DNA of 33,766 bases from contig JAIHAR010000022.1 of assembly GCA_020054865.1 (NCBI GenBank), positions 1-33,766 of the forward strand, read 5' to 3'. How positions within the stretch are numbered: position 1 is the first letter of the stretch; the number at the start of each line of letters is the position of its first letter. Under the pieces are notes generated by a model. That model saw only the letters and a program-made list of their open reading frames with translations, ran no database searches and was not told where the DNA came from. This stretch comes from Deferribacteraceae bacterium (GTDB lineage Bacteria; Chrysiogenota; Deferribacteres; Deferribacterales; Deferrivibrionaceae). Both the position numbers and the translations under genes were made by a program. Positions 1 to 9,078 of this stretch are shown piece by piece.

Positions 1-1227
1 AGAAAAAGATTTATGGGGATACAGCTTTACAACAAGACTTTGGGAATAGTCGGACTTGGTCGTATTGGCAGTAATGTTGCAATCAGAGCCAAAAGCTTTG
101 GTATGAAAGTTATAGCTTATGACCCCTATATAAAAAGGACAAAGGCTGAATCTTTAGGGGTAAAACTATATGACAATCTTGAAGATTTACTTAAAGAGGT
201 CGATGTAATCACTTTTCACACACCACTTACAAACGAAACCCACAATATGATTACAGAGCATCATATCAATTTGATGAAAGACGGAGTAATTATAGTAAAC
301 TGCGCAAGAGGAGGAATTGTAAATGAAAATGACCTCTACAATGCAGTAAAAAATGGCAAAGTTTTTTCTGCTGCAGTTGATGTTTTTGAAGAAGAACCTG
401 CTACCGAAAACAAACTTTTGACACTCGACAATATTTTTGTAACCCCCCACATAGGAGCCAACACCCACGAAGGCCAGAAAGGGGTTGCTGTAATAATTTG
501 CGAACAAATCATAAATGCCCTTCATGGAAAATCTTACATAAATGCTGTCAATATACCTTTTATGAAATCTCAGCTACCTGAAGAGCTACAAAATTATTTT
601 GACATTGCCGAAAAAATGGCAAAATTGTCTGCTCAAATAATAAAAGGAAGACCAGAAGAAATTAAGATAACTCTTGTAGGGAAAAAATTTGAAGATGATG
701 TATGTGAAAGGACATTTGATGTACCTTTTTCATATCAGCCTTATACTGTTGCAGCTTTGAAAGGTTTTCTTGAAGTATCCCTTAAAGAGACAATCTCTTA
801 CATAAATGCTTCATATTTTGCCAAAGACAGAAATATAACTGTCAGTGAAATAAAAACGGATGTATACAGAAAATATAATGACATTGTTGTACTTAACATA
901 AAAACAGACCAGCAGGAGCTTGTAATTGGGGGTACAGTCTTCTCAGATAATGTAGGCAGAATTATTTTTATCGATGACTTCAGGATTGACATTATACCTG
1001 CAGGCACTCTTCTATATTTTAGAAACGTCGACAGACCAGGTGTAATAGGAAAGGTTGGAACAATACTTGGAGAAAACGGTATAAATATTGCGGGTTTTGA
1101 ACTTTCCAGACAAAAAGGTGGTAATGCAATGGCGTTTGTGTCAGTAGACAACAAAATACCAAAACCTGTAATAGATAAAATAATAGCAATTGATGGGATG
1201 ATTGAGGCTAAAGTAGTTGAAATCTGA
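1..1227 (+). CDS. serA: D-3-phosphoglycerate dehydrogenase, 3' part (5' end outside window)
   Basis: Catalyses the first step of serine synthesis, NAD-dependent oxidation of 3-phosphoglycerate to 3-phosphohydroxypyruvate, in the cytoplasm. The reading frame is open from base 1; the first in-frame ATG (13) lies just before the Rossmann segment, so the true start and most of the substrate-binding domain are upstream. Visible in order are the GLGRIG nucleotide loop (about nt 50-70), the CARGGI arginine motif (about nt 300-318), the catalytic TPHIGANT histidine segment (about nt 440-465), an intervening allosteric-substrate-binding type domain, and a C-terminal ACT domain beginning around LLYFRNVDRPGVIG (about nt 1010). 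This is the long, ACT-containing form, in which the ACT domain commonly mediates serine feedback. The stop codon shares one base with the ATG of the next gene (TGATG), so the two are translationally coupled. Confidence 0.95.
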   Translation, partial: RKRFMGIQLYNKTLGIVGLGRIGSNVAIRAKSFGMKVIAYDPYIKRTKAESLGVKLYDNLEDLLKEVDVITFHTPLTNETHNMITEHHINLMKDGVIIVNCARGGIVNENDLYNAVKNGKVFSAAVDVFEEEPATENKLLTLDNIFVTPHIGANTHEGQKGVAVIICEQIINALHGKSYINAVNIPFMKSQLPEELQNYFDIAEKMAKLSAQIIKGRPEEIKITLVGKKFEDDVCERTFDVPFSYQPYTVAALKGFLEVSLKETISYINASYFAKDRNITVSEIKTDVYRKYNDIVVLNIKTDQQELVIGGTVFSDNVGRIIFIDDFRIDIIPAGTLLYFRNVDRPGVIGKVGTILGENGINIAGFELSRQKGGNAMAFVSVDNKIPKPVIDKIIAIDGMIEAKVVEI

Positions 1228-1619
1228 TGCTTTTTACTTACGAAATTCAAACAGGCAACAGAGCTGAGCTTGTTGATATTACTTATCTTGTAAATAATGC
1301 ACTAAAAAAAGCGGGGGTAAAAGACGGCTTTTGCATCGTCTTTACCCCTCACACCACCTGTGCGATAACCATCAACGAAAATGCCGACCCGGATGTAAAA
1401 ACAGACATACTGAAATTTTTAAATGAAAAAATCCCTCAAAACTATAAATTTAGTCATTTTGAAGGAAACTCAGATGCCCATCTGAAATCATCATTAATTG
1501 GTTGCGAACAAAATATTATCATTGAAAACAATGAACTTCTCCTCGGAACATGGCAGGGAGTTTTATTCTGTGAGTTTGACGGCCCTAGGAAAAGAAAAAT
1601 TCACATAAAATTTATTTGA
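1227..1619 (+). CDS. yjbQ: YjbQ/UPF0047 family protein
   Basis: A 130-residue member of the YjbQ (UPF0047) family, recognised by its ordered motifs: FTPHTTCAITINENADPDV, then FEGNSDAHLKSSLIG, then LGTWQGVLFCEFDGPRKR near the C terminus. The conserved His and Asp/Glu residues match the metal/anion pocket of the family. Members have been reported to have weak thiamine-phosphate synthase activity in Escherichia coli, but the physiological role is not settled. The ATG overlaps the serA stop by one base and the length is normal for the family. Its place behind serA may only reflect shared transcription. A ThiE/TenI-like gene lies 31 kb away in this window, but nothing in the sequence links the two. 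Confidence 0.9.
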   Translation: MLFTYEIQTGNRAELVDITYLVNNALKKAGVKDGFCIVFTPHTTCAITINENADPDVKTDILKFLNEKIPQNYKFSHFEGNSDAHLKSSLIGCEQNIIIENNELLLGTWQGVLFCEFDGPRKRKIHIKFI

Positions 1620-1652
1620 TTTTTCATAATTTTAAGATACAATTTGTCTATG
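1616..1652 (+). promoter_or_regulatory. Candidate leaderless promoter of the SBP-sensor kinase gene
   Basis: TTGATT (1616-1621), a 16-bp spacer, TACAAT (1638-1643), then six bases and the ATG at 1650. No Shine-Dalgarno sequence precedes the ATG. The expected transcription start falls on or next to the A of the ATG, which would give a leaderless mRNA. Hexamers were judged by eye. Confidence 0.45.
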
Positions 1653-4400
1653 AAAAGATATTTTTTTATTCTCCTTATATTGCTCTTAACTGCTGCAGCT
1701 TATGCAGACCATGCCGGATTAAAAGTAGGGGTATGGAATAATCCTCCGTTATCAATAATTAATGAAGATAAGGTTTCAGGACTTGCTCCGGATTTGTTTA
1801 AGCATATAGCAGAAGCTGAAGGTATAGATTATCAGTTTACAATAGACACATGGGATTCTCTTTACGAAAAAATTCAGACCGGCGAAATAGATGTGCTGCT
1901 GCCAATAGGATATTCGAAAAACAGGTTGTCTATTATGGACTTTTCAGATGAGCCTATTTTTACAAACTGGGGGCAAATAATCACCAATAAAAATGCACAA
2001 ATAAAATCCATAATAGACCTCAAAGATAAAAAAATAGCCGTAAAAAAGAATGATATTTTTTATGTAGGAGAAAATGGGTTAAAAGATATACTAACATCTT
2101 TTCATTTAAGTGTGACTTTTGATGACTCCCATGTAAGCTATCCTGAAATTGCAAAAGTGGTAGCTGAAGGCAATGCTGATGCAGGACTTATAAGCAGAAT
2201 ATACTCCCCTTATATAAAAGACTCAGATATAGAAACAACCAATATAGTCTTAAAACCGATAAACGTACACTTTGCCTTTTCAAAAAATATAGATAAAAAT
2301 ATTGCAGAAAAAATCAATAACAGGCTTAAAAACCTTAAAAGTAACCCAGATTCATTTTATTATGAAAGGTTAAATACCCTTTTTGAACACACAAGTAAAA
2401 TCAATCAAAAAATATTAAAAATCCTCTATATTCTGGTATTTGTTATATTAATTGCTTTTATAATAATTATTTTATCAAGAATTCAGGTAAAAATAAAAAC
2501 AAAAGAGCTTAGAGATACCACCAGAATGGCAAATGAATACGCTCACAAACTTAAAACCTTTATCAGCTCAATGCCTGAAGTAGCCTTCGTCCTTGATAGT
2601 AATGGGAAATATGTTGAAATATTTACTGAAAATGAAGCTCTGCTTTATGCAAAAAAAGAAGATTTGCTCGGAAAATATATTACAGATATTCTGCCACCGG
2701 AAACTGCAAAACTGGCAATGATGGGAATATCTGAGAGCATTAAAAATAAAAAAACCGTCGAATTTGAGTATGAGCTTGATGTGATTGGTGGTAAAAAAAC
2801 ATTTATCGGAAAAATGTCCCCTATTGAAAAATTTGATGAGAATGACTACGTCCTGTTTTTGGCAATAGACATTACTAAAATCAAATCCCTTGAAAGTGAA
2901 CTTAAACGCTCAAAAGACAGGCTGCAAATCATATTGAAATCAATTGCCGATGCAGTTGTGGTGGTTGATTTGCAGAAAAAAATTACCTTTGTCAACAGGG
3001 CATGTGAGAAGATACTTGAAAAAAGTGAACATGAGCTATTAGGAAAGGATTTTTTTGAGGAATTTGACCTGAAAACAGTTCAAAATAAAAACTATGTTGT
3101 TCCTTTTGAAGAAATTTTTCATAAAGGGCTTATGGGTAAAGTAATAGTAAACTGCATTCTGACAAACAAAAACGGCAAAAGATTTAATATTGAAGACAGT
3201 GTAGCGCCACTGTATGATATAGACAGTAAAATTATTGGCGCTGTATTCATCTTTTCAGATGTAACTGAAAAGATGAAACTTGAAGCAGAAATAATTAAAA
3301 ATCAACATCTTGAATCACTTGGAAGAATAGCTGGCGGAATAGCTCACGATTTTAACAATTATTTAGCAGCCATAAGCAGTTATGTGAGCATTTGTAAAAT
3401 AAGTGGTGAAAAACCTGATGAAAGCAAATTAAACTCTTTAGAAAACATTTTAAAAAGGGCCACAGCGCTTACAAAACAGCTTCTTACATTTTCGAAAGGG
3501 GGGACACCGGTCATAAAACCAGCAAACATTGTCTATCTTATTGAAGAAACAGTAAAATTTATTCTCACCGGTACTTCTGTAAATCTTACTTTAAAAACGG
3601 AAGAAAATCTTCCTCTTGCGCTGATTGATTACGACCAGATTTCGCAGGTAATTTCAAATATTGTAATCAATGCAAGAGATGCCATGAACAATAAAGGGAA
3701 ATTAGACATTTCCGTCAGCAAAACAACTCTCCCCTCACTTAATCCATATAATCTTGATAAGGGGGACTATATCCTCATATCTATCAGAGACTATGGTCCG
3801 GGGATACCTGAAGATATCAAAGATAAAATCTTTGAACCTTTTTTTACTACAAAAGCTGATGGCAATGGTCTTGGGCTTGCTACCTCAGTCTCAATCATAA
3901 AAAAGCACGGAGGAAGAATTTCCGTTTATTCCGAAGAAGGAAAAGGTGCAGAATTTGTCATATTTGTTAAAGCTTCTCATGGCTCTTCACAAGAAAATGA
4001 AAATGTTGATGCAAATATCGGTATAAAAACTTATAATTTAAATATTTTATATATGGATGATGAGGAATATTTAAGAGATTCTTTAAGTATGCTGCTTGAT
4101 ACTTTGGGTTGCAAGGTAGATATTGCCAAAAACGGCGAAGAGGCAATAGAAAAGGTAAAAAACAATAATTATGATTTGATAATACTTGATCTTACCATAA
4201 AGGATGGTATGAATGGGCAGGAAGCAGCAAGCAAAATTCTTGAAATAAAAGAAAATGCTTATCTTGTAGTAACTTCAGGATATTCAAGTGATGACGTAAT
4301 CAGCAATTACCAGGAATACGGTTTTAAGGATTATCTGAGTAAACCATTCTCACTTGTAAATATTACATCTATATTAGACAATTTTTTAAAAGTACGTTAA
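1650..4400 (+). CDS. Hybrid sensor histidine kinase with periplasmic binding-protein (SBP_bac_3) sensor, two PAS domains and a receiver
   Basis: A 916-residue inner-membrane sensor kinase. Residues 1-19 form a cleavable signal peptide ending AYA. Residues 23-240 look like a family-3 solute-binding protein ([11 protein letters not shown] start, [12 protein letters not shown]), suggesting direct sensing of an amino acid or similar small ligand. A transmembrane helix lies at about 255-277. Two PAS domains follow (about 300-412 and 424-540). The H-box [10 protein letters not shown] carries His566, the N-box carries Asn674, the G-boxes are DYGPGIP (714-720) and GNGLGLA, and FFTT is also present. 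A C-terminal receiver (798-912) has acidic pocket Asp803/804, phospho-acceptor Asp847, Thr875 and Lys898. No output domain exists, so the receiver must pass phosphate on or act as a sink. An in-frame TTG at 1644 is possible, but the ATG at 1650 fits the signal peptide and the -10 spacing. The 3' end overlaps the convergent regulator gene by 15 bases. Confidence 0.92.
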   Translation: MKRYFFILLILLLTAAAYADHAGLKVGVWNNPPLSIINEDKVSGLAPDLFKHIAEAEGIDYQFTIDTWDSLYEKIQTGEIDVLLPIGYSKNRLSIMDFSDEPIFTNWGQIITNKNAQIKSIIDLKDKKIAVKKNDIFYVGENGLKDILTSFHLSVTFDDSHVSYPEIAKVVAEGNADAGLISRIYSPYIKDSDIETTNIVLKPINVHFAFSKNIDKNIAEKINNRLKNLKSNPDSFYYERLNTLFEHTSKINQKILKILYILVFVILIAFIIIILSRIQVKIKTKELRDTTRMANEYAHKLKTFISSMPEVAFVLDSNGKYVEIFTENEALLYAKKEDLLGKYITDILPPETAKLAMMGISESIKNKKTVEFEYELDVIGGKKTFIGKMSPIEKFDENDYVLFLAIDITKIKSLESELKRSKDRLQIILKSIADAVVVVDLQKKITFVNRACEKILEKSEHELLGKDFFEEFDLKTVQNKNYVVPFEEIFHKGLMGKVIVNCILTNKNGKRFNIEDSVAPLYDIDSKIIGAVFIFSDVTEKMKLEAEIIKNQHLESLGRIAGGIAHDFNNYLAAISSYVSICKISGEKPDESKLNSLENILKRATALTKQLLTFSKGGTPVIKPANIVYLIEETVKFILTGTSVNLTLKTEENLPLALIDYDQISQVISNIVINARDAMNNKGKLDISVSKTTLPSLNPYNLDKGDYILISIRDYGPGIPEDIKDKIFEPFFTTKADGNGLGLATSVSIIKKHGGRISVYSEEGKGAEFVIFVKASHGSSQENENVDANIGIKTYNLNILYMDDEEYLRDSLSMLLDTLGCKVDIAKNGEEAIEKVKNNNYDLIILDLTIKDGMNGQEAASKILEIKENAYLVVTSGYSSDDVISNYQEYGFKDYLSKPFSLVNITSILDNFLKVR

Positions 4401-4937
4401 TACCATCACAGCTTTAAGCATTTTTGATCCAATATTCTCATATACATGGGGATTTTCCGCCATAAAACTGATATATTCCCCTTCGTTGACAATGTAGTCC
4501 TGCCCGTCAACATTGATTTTAAGATTGCCTTCAAGTACAGCTATAAACTCCTCTACATTACCTTCATGAGATTCACCCTTATAGCTAATCCCCTCTTGCA
4601 TCTCCAGAAAATACATTTCAAAAGGTCTTTTAGGGTCAAATGAAATTACAGGGTAAACCCTGTAGCCCCCACCAAGCTCTTCCAGCAAGTTTTTATCCTT
4701 TATTTTTCCAACCTTCACATCATTACTGCACTTTGTAAACAATGAAGTAAAGGAGATTTTAAGACCGTTGGCAATTTTCCAGACTGTTGCAATGGTAGGA
4801 ATAGAATTTCCCGTTTCTATCTGTCTGAGCATACTTTTACTGACCCCTGTAATCTCCGAAAGCTGATCAAGAGTAAGATTTCTTTCAGCCCTTATTTTTT
4901 TTAAATTTTCAGATATATCGCTACAAATTTGTTCCAT
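4386..4937 (-). CDS. XRE-family transcriptional regulator with C-terminal cupin domain
   Basis: A 183-residue DNA-binding regulator. Residues 9-64 form a helix-turn-helix of the XRE type (TLDQLSEITGVSKSMLRQIE, then GNSIPTIATVWKIANGL). Residues about 110-178 form a small beta-barrel cupin (GESHEGNVEEFIAVLEG, YISFMAENPHVYEN). HTH-cupin proteins of this type (SutR/PuuR-like) usually repress or activate amino-acid, polyamine or sulfur genes in response to a small ligand bound by the cupin. The ATG at 4937 was chosen over the upstream start at 5006 because an AAGGAGA Shine-Dalgarno sits eight bases before it and homologues begin near this point. The gene is divergent from azlC-azlD, an arrangement typical of a local regulator of that exporter. 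Its tail overlaps the convergent kinase gene. Confidence 0.9.
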   Translation of the reverse strand: MEQICSDISENLKKIRAERNLTLDQLSEITGVSKSMLRQIETGNSIPTIATVWKIANGLKISFTSLFTKCSNDVKVGKIKDKNLLEELGGGYRVYPVISFDPKRPFEMYFLEMQEGISYKGESHEGNVEEFIAVLEGNLKINVDGQDYIVNEGEYISFMAENPHVYENIGSKMLKAVMVLTYF

Positions 4938-4984
4938 ATAACATTCTCCTTGACAATATATTAAACATAGAGTATCTGTTTCAT

Positions 4985-5013
4985 ATAGTAACTTTTTGTG
5001 CAACATATTGCAA
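4985..5013 (-). promoter_or_regulatory. Candidate promoter of the XRE-cupin regulator
   Basis: Read on the minus strand: TTGCAA (5013-5008), a 17-bp spacer, TACTAT (4990-4985). The -35 hexamer lies inside the palindrome at 4999-5012, as expected for autoregulation. Judged by eye. Confidence 0.35.
4999..5012. promoter_or_regulatory. Palindromic operator candidate, TGCAA-N4-TTGCA
   Basis: TGCAACATATTGCA has perfect 5-bp arms around CATA and 12 of 14 positions symmetrical. It sits in the 99-bp gap between the divergent XRE-cupin gene and azlC, over the -35 of the minus-strand promoter and in the spacer of a possible azlC promoter (TATATT at 5016-5021). The obvious candidate ligand is the adjacent XRE protein. 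Confidence 0.45.
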
Positions 5014-5036
5014 GATATATTTGAAAGGTGATAAAT

Positions 5037-5723
5037 ATGAATGATTTTTTGAAAGGGGTAAAAGATGTATCCCCATTTATTACAGGAGTTTCCCCTTTTG
5101 GACTTATTTACGGTGTCACAGCGGCAAAATCCGGTTTGTCTTTCATACAGTCATTTACAATGTCACAAATTATTTTTGCCGGTGCATCTCAAATAGCTTT
5201 TATTGAGCAGTTAAATAGCAACAGCTCATGGCTCATCATTATTGCTACTGTCTTTATGATAAACTTAAGAATGGCAATGTACAGTGCTTCACTTGCCCCT
5301 TATTACAAAGACCTTTCTACGGCCAAAAAGGCCTTTATGTCATATTTTCTTGTAGACCAGGCTTATGCAGTAACCATATCAAAGATAGCAAACGACAAAA
5401 GTGTAAATAAATTTAAATATTATATGGGTGCAGGGATAACAATGTGGACTGTCTGGCAGATTTCAACCCTGATTGGAATTTTGTTGGGTACAACAATCCC
5501 ATCTTCATTTTCTCTGGAATTTGCAATACCCCTTACATTTATGGCAATTTTAGTCAATTTTCTGAAAGAAAAGAGATTTATTATAACTGCCATAGTGTCA
5601 GGGGCTTGTATGATATTGTTAAAACAGATTCCGCTTAATTTAGGTTTCTTTGTAGCAGTTTTTGCCGGAGTATTTGCAGGTAAAATTTATAAAAAGGGGA
5701 TTAAAAATGCAGCTTTACAATAG
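5037..5723 (+). CDS. azlC: AzlC-family branched-chain amino-acid exporter, large subunit
   Basis: A 228-residue polytopic inner-membrane protein of the AzlC/YgaZ family, which pairs with AzlD/YgaH to export branched-chain amino acids. The family signature is visible near the N terminus (GVSPFGLIYGVTAAKSGLSF, then SQIIFAGASQIAFIEQL) and the second half is strongly hydrophobic. The ATG at 5037 is preferred over the in-frame GTG at 5028, because AAAGGTG (5024-5030) is then a correctly spaced ribosome-binding site. The downstream azlD start lies 17 nt inside this gene. Its divergent XRE-cupin neighbour is the likely regulator. The substrate is inferred from the family; related pairs also move methionine or azaleucine. 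Confidence 0.9.
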   Translation: MNDFLKGVKDVSPFITGVSPFGLIYGVTAAKSGLSFIQSFTMSQIIFAGASQIAFIEQLNSNSSWLIIIATVFMINLRMAMYSASLAPYYKDLSTAKKAFMSYFLVDQAYAVTISKIANDKSVNKFKYYMGAGITMWTVWQISTLIGILLGTTIPSSFSLEFAIPLTFMAILVNFLKEKRFIITAIVSGACMILLKQIPLNLGFFVAVFAGVFAGKIYKKGIKNAALQ

Positions 5724-6045
5724 TATAGATATATGGATTCTTATAGTAATTTGCGGCGTTATCACATTTTTGATAAGGTTTTCTTTTCTCAAATTTGCAA
5801 ACGACACACTTATTGAAAATATGAAAGAATTTTTGAGCTACATGCCTGCAAGTATTTTTGCGGCAATAATTACAGGTGGGGTTTTTAACAAGGGGATTAA
5901 CAGTATTTCAGTAGACAACTTCAAAATCTATGCGATGATATTTGCACTTTTTATAGCATACAGGTTCAAAAACATAATACTTACAATCTGCTCAGGACTT
6001 GCAGTTTTGTGGGGACTAAATTTCATCAATAGACTTATCAGCTGA
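5707..6045 (+). CDS. azlD: AzlD-family branched-chain amino-acid exporter, small subunit
   Basis: A 112-residue membrane protein with about four hydrophobic segments, the usual size of AzlD. Recognisable features are IWILIVICGVITFLIRFSFL at the N terminus and ILTICSGLAVLWGLNFI at the C terminus. It is the obligatory partner of AzlC. The ATG at 5707 is chosen because AAGGGGA (5694-5700) precedes it; it overlaps the end of azlC by 17 nt, indicating coupled translation. The last 30 bases are shared, on the other strand, with the end of rmuC. Confidence 0.88.
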   Translation: MQLYNSIDIWILIVICGVITFLIRFSFLKFANDTLIENMKEFLSYMPASIFAAIITGGVFNKGINSISVDNFKIYAMIFALFIAYRFKNIILTICSGLAVLWGLNFINRLIS

Positions 6046-7488
6046 TATTTCGACATCCTCAAGTGCTTTCTGAATTTTTCTCGTCCTTACACCCACCAAA
6101 TTATCTATATTATCTCCGGCTTCTTTTATCTTCTTTTGGGCCTTTTCAAGAACATCCCCAAATTTTATAAACTCCGACTTAACAACTGCAAGAAGATTCA
6201 TAACCTTATGGGCTGATTTTTCCACACTAAGTGTTTTAAATCCCATCTGAAGACTGTTGAGAAATGCGGCCATTGTTGTTGGACCTGTAATCACAACCTT
6301 GTAATCTCTTTGTATGCTTTCAAAAAGTCCGTTAATTCTCAAAACTTCCGAATAAAGACCCTCAAAAGGAACAAACATAATGGCAAAATCGGTGGTAAAC
6401 GGCACTTCTATATATTTGGACGAAATATCTTTTGCCGACTGTTTCACCCTGTTTTCAAGCTGTTTTGTGGCAAGTTGAATCTTCTGCACATCCCCATCCT
6501 CGATGCTATCAAGAAGCCTGTAATAATCTTCAACAGGAAATTTTGAGTCAATGGGAAGCCATACCTGACTCTTTTCATCATCCCCCGGCAGCTTTACCGC
6601 AAACTCAACAACATCATTGGACGTTGGTTTTGTCTTAACATTTTCTACATATTGGCCTGGATATAAAATCTGTTCCAAAATTCTTTTAAGCTGAACCTCA
6701 CCAATAATTCCCCTGTTTTTTACATTAGTAAGCGCTCTTTTTAAATCGCCCACGCCATTTGCAAGGCTCTGCATTTCACCAAGACCTTTATGCACCTGCT
6801 CAAGACGCTCACTTACCACCTTAAATGAGTTTGACAGTCTCATTTCCAGGGTTTCATGGAGTTTTTCATCAACAGTTTTTCTCATCTCTTCAAGCTTTTT
6901 CTCGTTGTCTTCTCTCAGTTTTTCCAGCACTTCCGTTATGGTCCTTCTCATCCGTTCAAGATTTAAATCTACTTTTTCTTCAAAAGATTTCAAAGACTTA
7001 CCAAGTTCCGATTTTACTTCTCCAAGCTCTGATTTCATAGATAAAGTAAGCTCCTTTATCGTCTTTGAAACCTCTTCTGTAAATTTATCATGAGACTTAA
7101 TTATCATACTTAAGGATTCTTTTATAATGTTTTGCATTACCAAGCTTCGCTCTTCCCCTTTTTTTACATCTTCAGCAAGCATCTTGTTAAAATCTTCAAA
7201 TTTATTTCTCTGATTTTCCGTAAGAGCTTCGATATGTCTGCCAATAATTTCTGAAAGATTTTTAAATGAGCTTTGACTTTCCTCTCTAAAATTCCTAAAA
7301 TTGGAGTTCAAATCTTCCCTAAACTCTTTTAGCCTTGAATTTACGTTTTCATCAAGAGTACTGTTACGAACTTCAAAGGATTCAAGCTTTCTTTTCAAAG
7401 AGCCGTATCTGCCAAGTATCAAAATCAATGAAACAAGGTTTATCAATAAAACCAACGCTAACATAAAAGTCAAATAATTAAAACCCAT
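6016..7488 (-). CDS. rmuC: RmuC-family protein (membrane-anchored, coiled coil, nuclease-fold domain)
   Basis: A 490-residue protein of the RmuC family. In E. coli, rmuC affects recombination at inverted repeats, and the C-terminal domain is related to restriction-endonuclease-like folds; the biochemical activity is not established. An N-terminal membrane helix (about 6-27) anchors a long coiled coil (about 30-250, rich in Glu, Lys and Leu heptads). The RmuC domain follows (about 255-470), with NRGIIGEVQLKRILEQIL, VWLPIDSKFPVEDY and a segment ending FKTLSVEKSAHKV. Start ATG 7488 is preceded by AAGGGGC. It lies 15 nt after the stop of the unknown membrane protein upstream, so the two probably form an operon. 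Its end overlaps convergent azlD by 30 nt. Confidence 0.92.
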   Translation of the reverse strand: MGFNYLTFMLALVLLINLVSLILILGRYGSLKRKLESFEVRNSTLDENVNSRLKEFREDLNSNFRNFREESQSSFKNLSEIIGRHIEALTENQRNKFEDFNKMLAEDVKKGEERSLVMQNIIKESLSMIIKSHDKFTEEVSKTIKELTLSMKSELGEVKSELGKSLKSFEEKVDLNLERMRRTITEVLEKLREDNEKKLEEMRKTVDEKLHETLEMRLSNSFKVVSERLEQVHKGLGEMQSLANGVGDLKRALTNVKNRGIIGEVQLKRILEQILYPGQYVENVKTKPTSNDVVEFAVKLPGDDEKSQVWLPIDSKFPVEDYYRLLDSIEDGDVQKIQLATKQLENRVKQSAKDISSKYIEVPFTTDFAIMFVPFEGLYSEVLRINGLFESIQRDYKVVITGPTTMAAFLNSLQMGFKTLSVEKSAHKVMNLLAVVKSEFIKFGDVLEKAQKKIKEAGDNIDNLVGVRTRKIQKALEDVEISADKSIDEI

Positions 7489-7503
7489 ACCCGCCCCTTT
7501 TCA

Positions 7504-8970
7504 TCAACTACTTTTCTTAACAATAACATTTTTTTCATCAACGGGGATTTCAATCCTTTTTATCCCCTTTTTAGTCAGAATAAGTCTTACTTTAAACAAA
7601 AAGTGTTTTTCCGGTGTTTTGAATTCACCTACAAGGTTTAGATGGTAAGTCTTTGTGGCTCTTATATTTTTAACACTACAATTTTCAATAAAGTAAAGAT
7701 AGGATTTAGGGTCATCCATTTTCCTTGTAAAATCCTCTATATCAAATCTGATTATATCGTTAATCCCCTCTATTTTATCCTTGAAAGACCTTTTGATGAT
7801 GTCGTTGTAAAGTTTGATTTTTCTTTCATATTTCAGGACATTTTCACCAAGATACCATGTAGAAAGGCTTGAATGGGTATTTTGCAATCTTTTTGAAATT
7901 ATATGATCGGGCAACTCCTTATTCTTTAAAAATCTTACCCTCTCCTTGTAAAAACCAAATAGCCAAAACCTTTCAAGGTCATATATTCTGTTTTTATAAT
8001 CATATACTTTTTTTGACAAAAAAGATTTATCAAAAATTGTCCTGAAAAAGTCTTTTATCCTGTCTTTAAACATATAGCTTATGACAAGGGCTATAAAAAA
8101 GGATGTTGTGAAGTTTCCATACTTCATCTGGGCAAAAAAAGCTGCCGCAGTTGCAAAAATCATAGAAATACCTGCTGCAATCGCATATGCAAAATGTCTG
8201 AATTCTACATCACCTGATTTCTTTTTTAACTTCAGGAAAAGAATATTATAGAAGTATTTTTTATATACCGAATACTTGTATATCAAAAGTTCATTATTCA
8301 AATCATCTTCCGTAGTATAGGACAACCCATTATTTTTTCTGTAGGCCACCTCACTTTGCAAAGCCGTGCTTAATTTTTCACAAAGACCGCTTTGATTTTT
8401 TGATAAAATTTCAAACAACCTTATAAGATAGACACTTACAAGAAAGCTTGAATATTCGTCCATAAACTGAAAAAGCTCTTTAATCTTTATATTATTTGTT
8501 TCAGGGATAAATCTGTTAAATTTCTTTACAGTCTCCCTGAAGTCTGACACATCTTTTATAAAAATTTCAACTTCATTCTCAGTTACATTGGATTCAGATA
8601 CAAGTTTTACAAAATCTCTTAGAAAAGACTTGAAACCGCAAATAGTTATTTTAATCTCATAATTTAAGAAATAAAAAAGACTGTCTATTTTTGACTTTTC
8701 ATTATCAATTTTATCCAACACCTTACAAAGTCGTTCATTTAAATTTCTCAAAGAATCCTTTGGGGTAATAAGTCTGACATAGCTGTATAAGTTTCTGTAA
8801 AAGTTTTCCTTTGGATATGAATAACCGTCTATACCTAAGTTTTTAGGCAAAAACAGATATAGGTTTATGTCATATTCTGTTTTTCTCTTCTTCGAATCAA
8901 TAAGATAGCCAAGTTTGATTTCAAACTGTGATTTGTCGTGTATTCTGATAAGCTCTTTTATATTTTTCAT
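7504..8970 (-). CDS. Uncharacterised two-helix membrane protein upstream of rmuC
   Basis: A 488-residue protein I do not recognise. The N-terminal half (1-255) is predicted soluble, helical and charged. Two hydrophobic helices follow at about 259-281 (AYAIAAGISMIFATAAAFFA) and 286-301 (FTTSFFIALVISYMF), forming a hairpin in the membrane. The C-terminal part (302-488) is soluble, with YLYFIENCSVKNIRATKTYH and a beta-rich end. Both soluble parts would face the same side. No catalytic motif is evident. The ATG at 8970 is preferred over the in-frame GTG at 8988 because GGAGA lies just upstream of it. The stop is 15 nt before rmuC, so co-expression with RmuC is likely and a shared role in DNA or envelope maintenance is conceivable but unproven. 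Confidence 0.8.
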   Translation of the reverse strand: MKNIKELIRIHDKSQFEIKLGYLIDSKKRKTEYDINLYLFLPKNLGIDGYSYPKENFYRNLYSYVRLITPKDSLRNLNERLCKVLDKIDNEKSKIDSLFYFLNYEIKITICGFKSFLRDFVKLVSESNVTENEVEIFIKDVSDFRETVKKFNRFIPETNNIKIKELFQFMDEYSSFLVSVYLIRLFEILSKNQSGLCEKLSTALQSEVAYRKNNGLSYTTEDDLNNELLIYKYSVYKKYFYNILFLKLKKKSGDVEFRHFAYAIAAGISMIFATAAAFFAQMKYGNFTTSFFIALVISYMFKDRIKDFFRTIFDKSFLSKKVYDYKNRIYDLERFWLFGFYKERVRFLKNKELPDHIISKRLQNTHSSLSTWYLGENVLKYERKIKLYNDIIKRSFKDKIEGINDIIRFDIEDFTRKMDDPKSYLYFIENCSVKNIRATKTYHLNLVGEFKTPEKHFLFKVRLILTKKGIKRIEIPVDEKNVIVKKSS

Positions 8971-9078
8971 ACATTCTCCATAACTCACTATAACATAATA
9001 TAAAACATATTCAAGATTTATCGGTGTGTAGCACTTCTTTTACAATCAATGATCTACCAATATTAATACAAAAATTAT

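Noticed and set aside
798-1250. 150-codon open frame antisense to serA
   Set aside because: Shadow of the well-conserved ACT-domain region of serA; no start signal and no recognisable protein.
1644-1649. TTG start two codons before the SBP-sensor kinase ATG
   Set aside because: The ATG at 1650 gives a normal signal peptide and fits the -10 spacing; the TTG has no ribosome-binding site.
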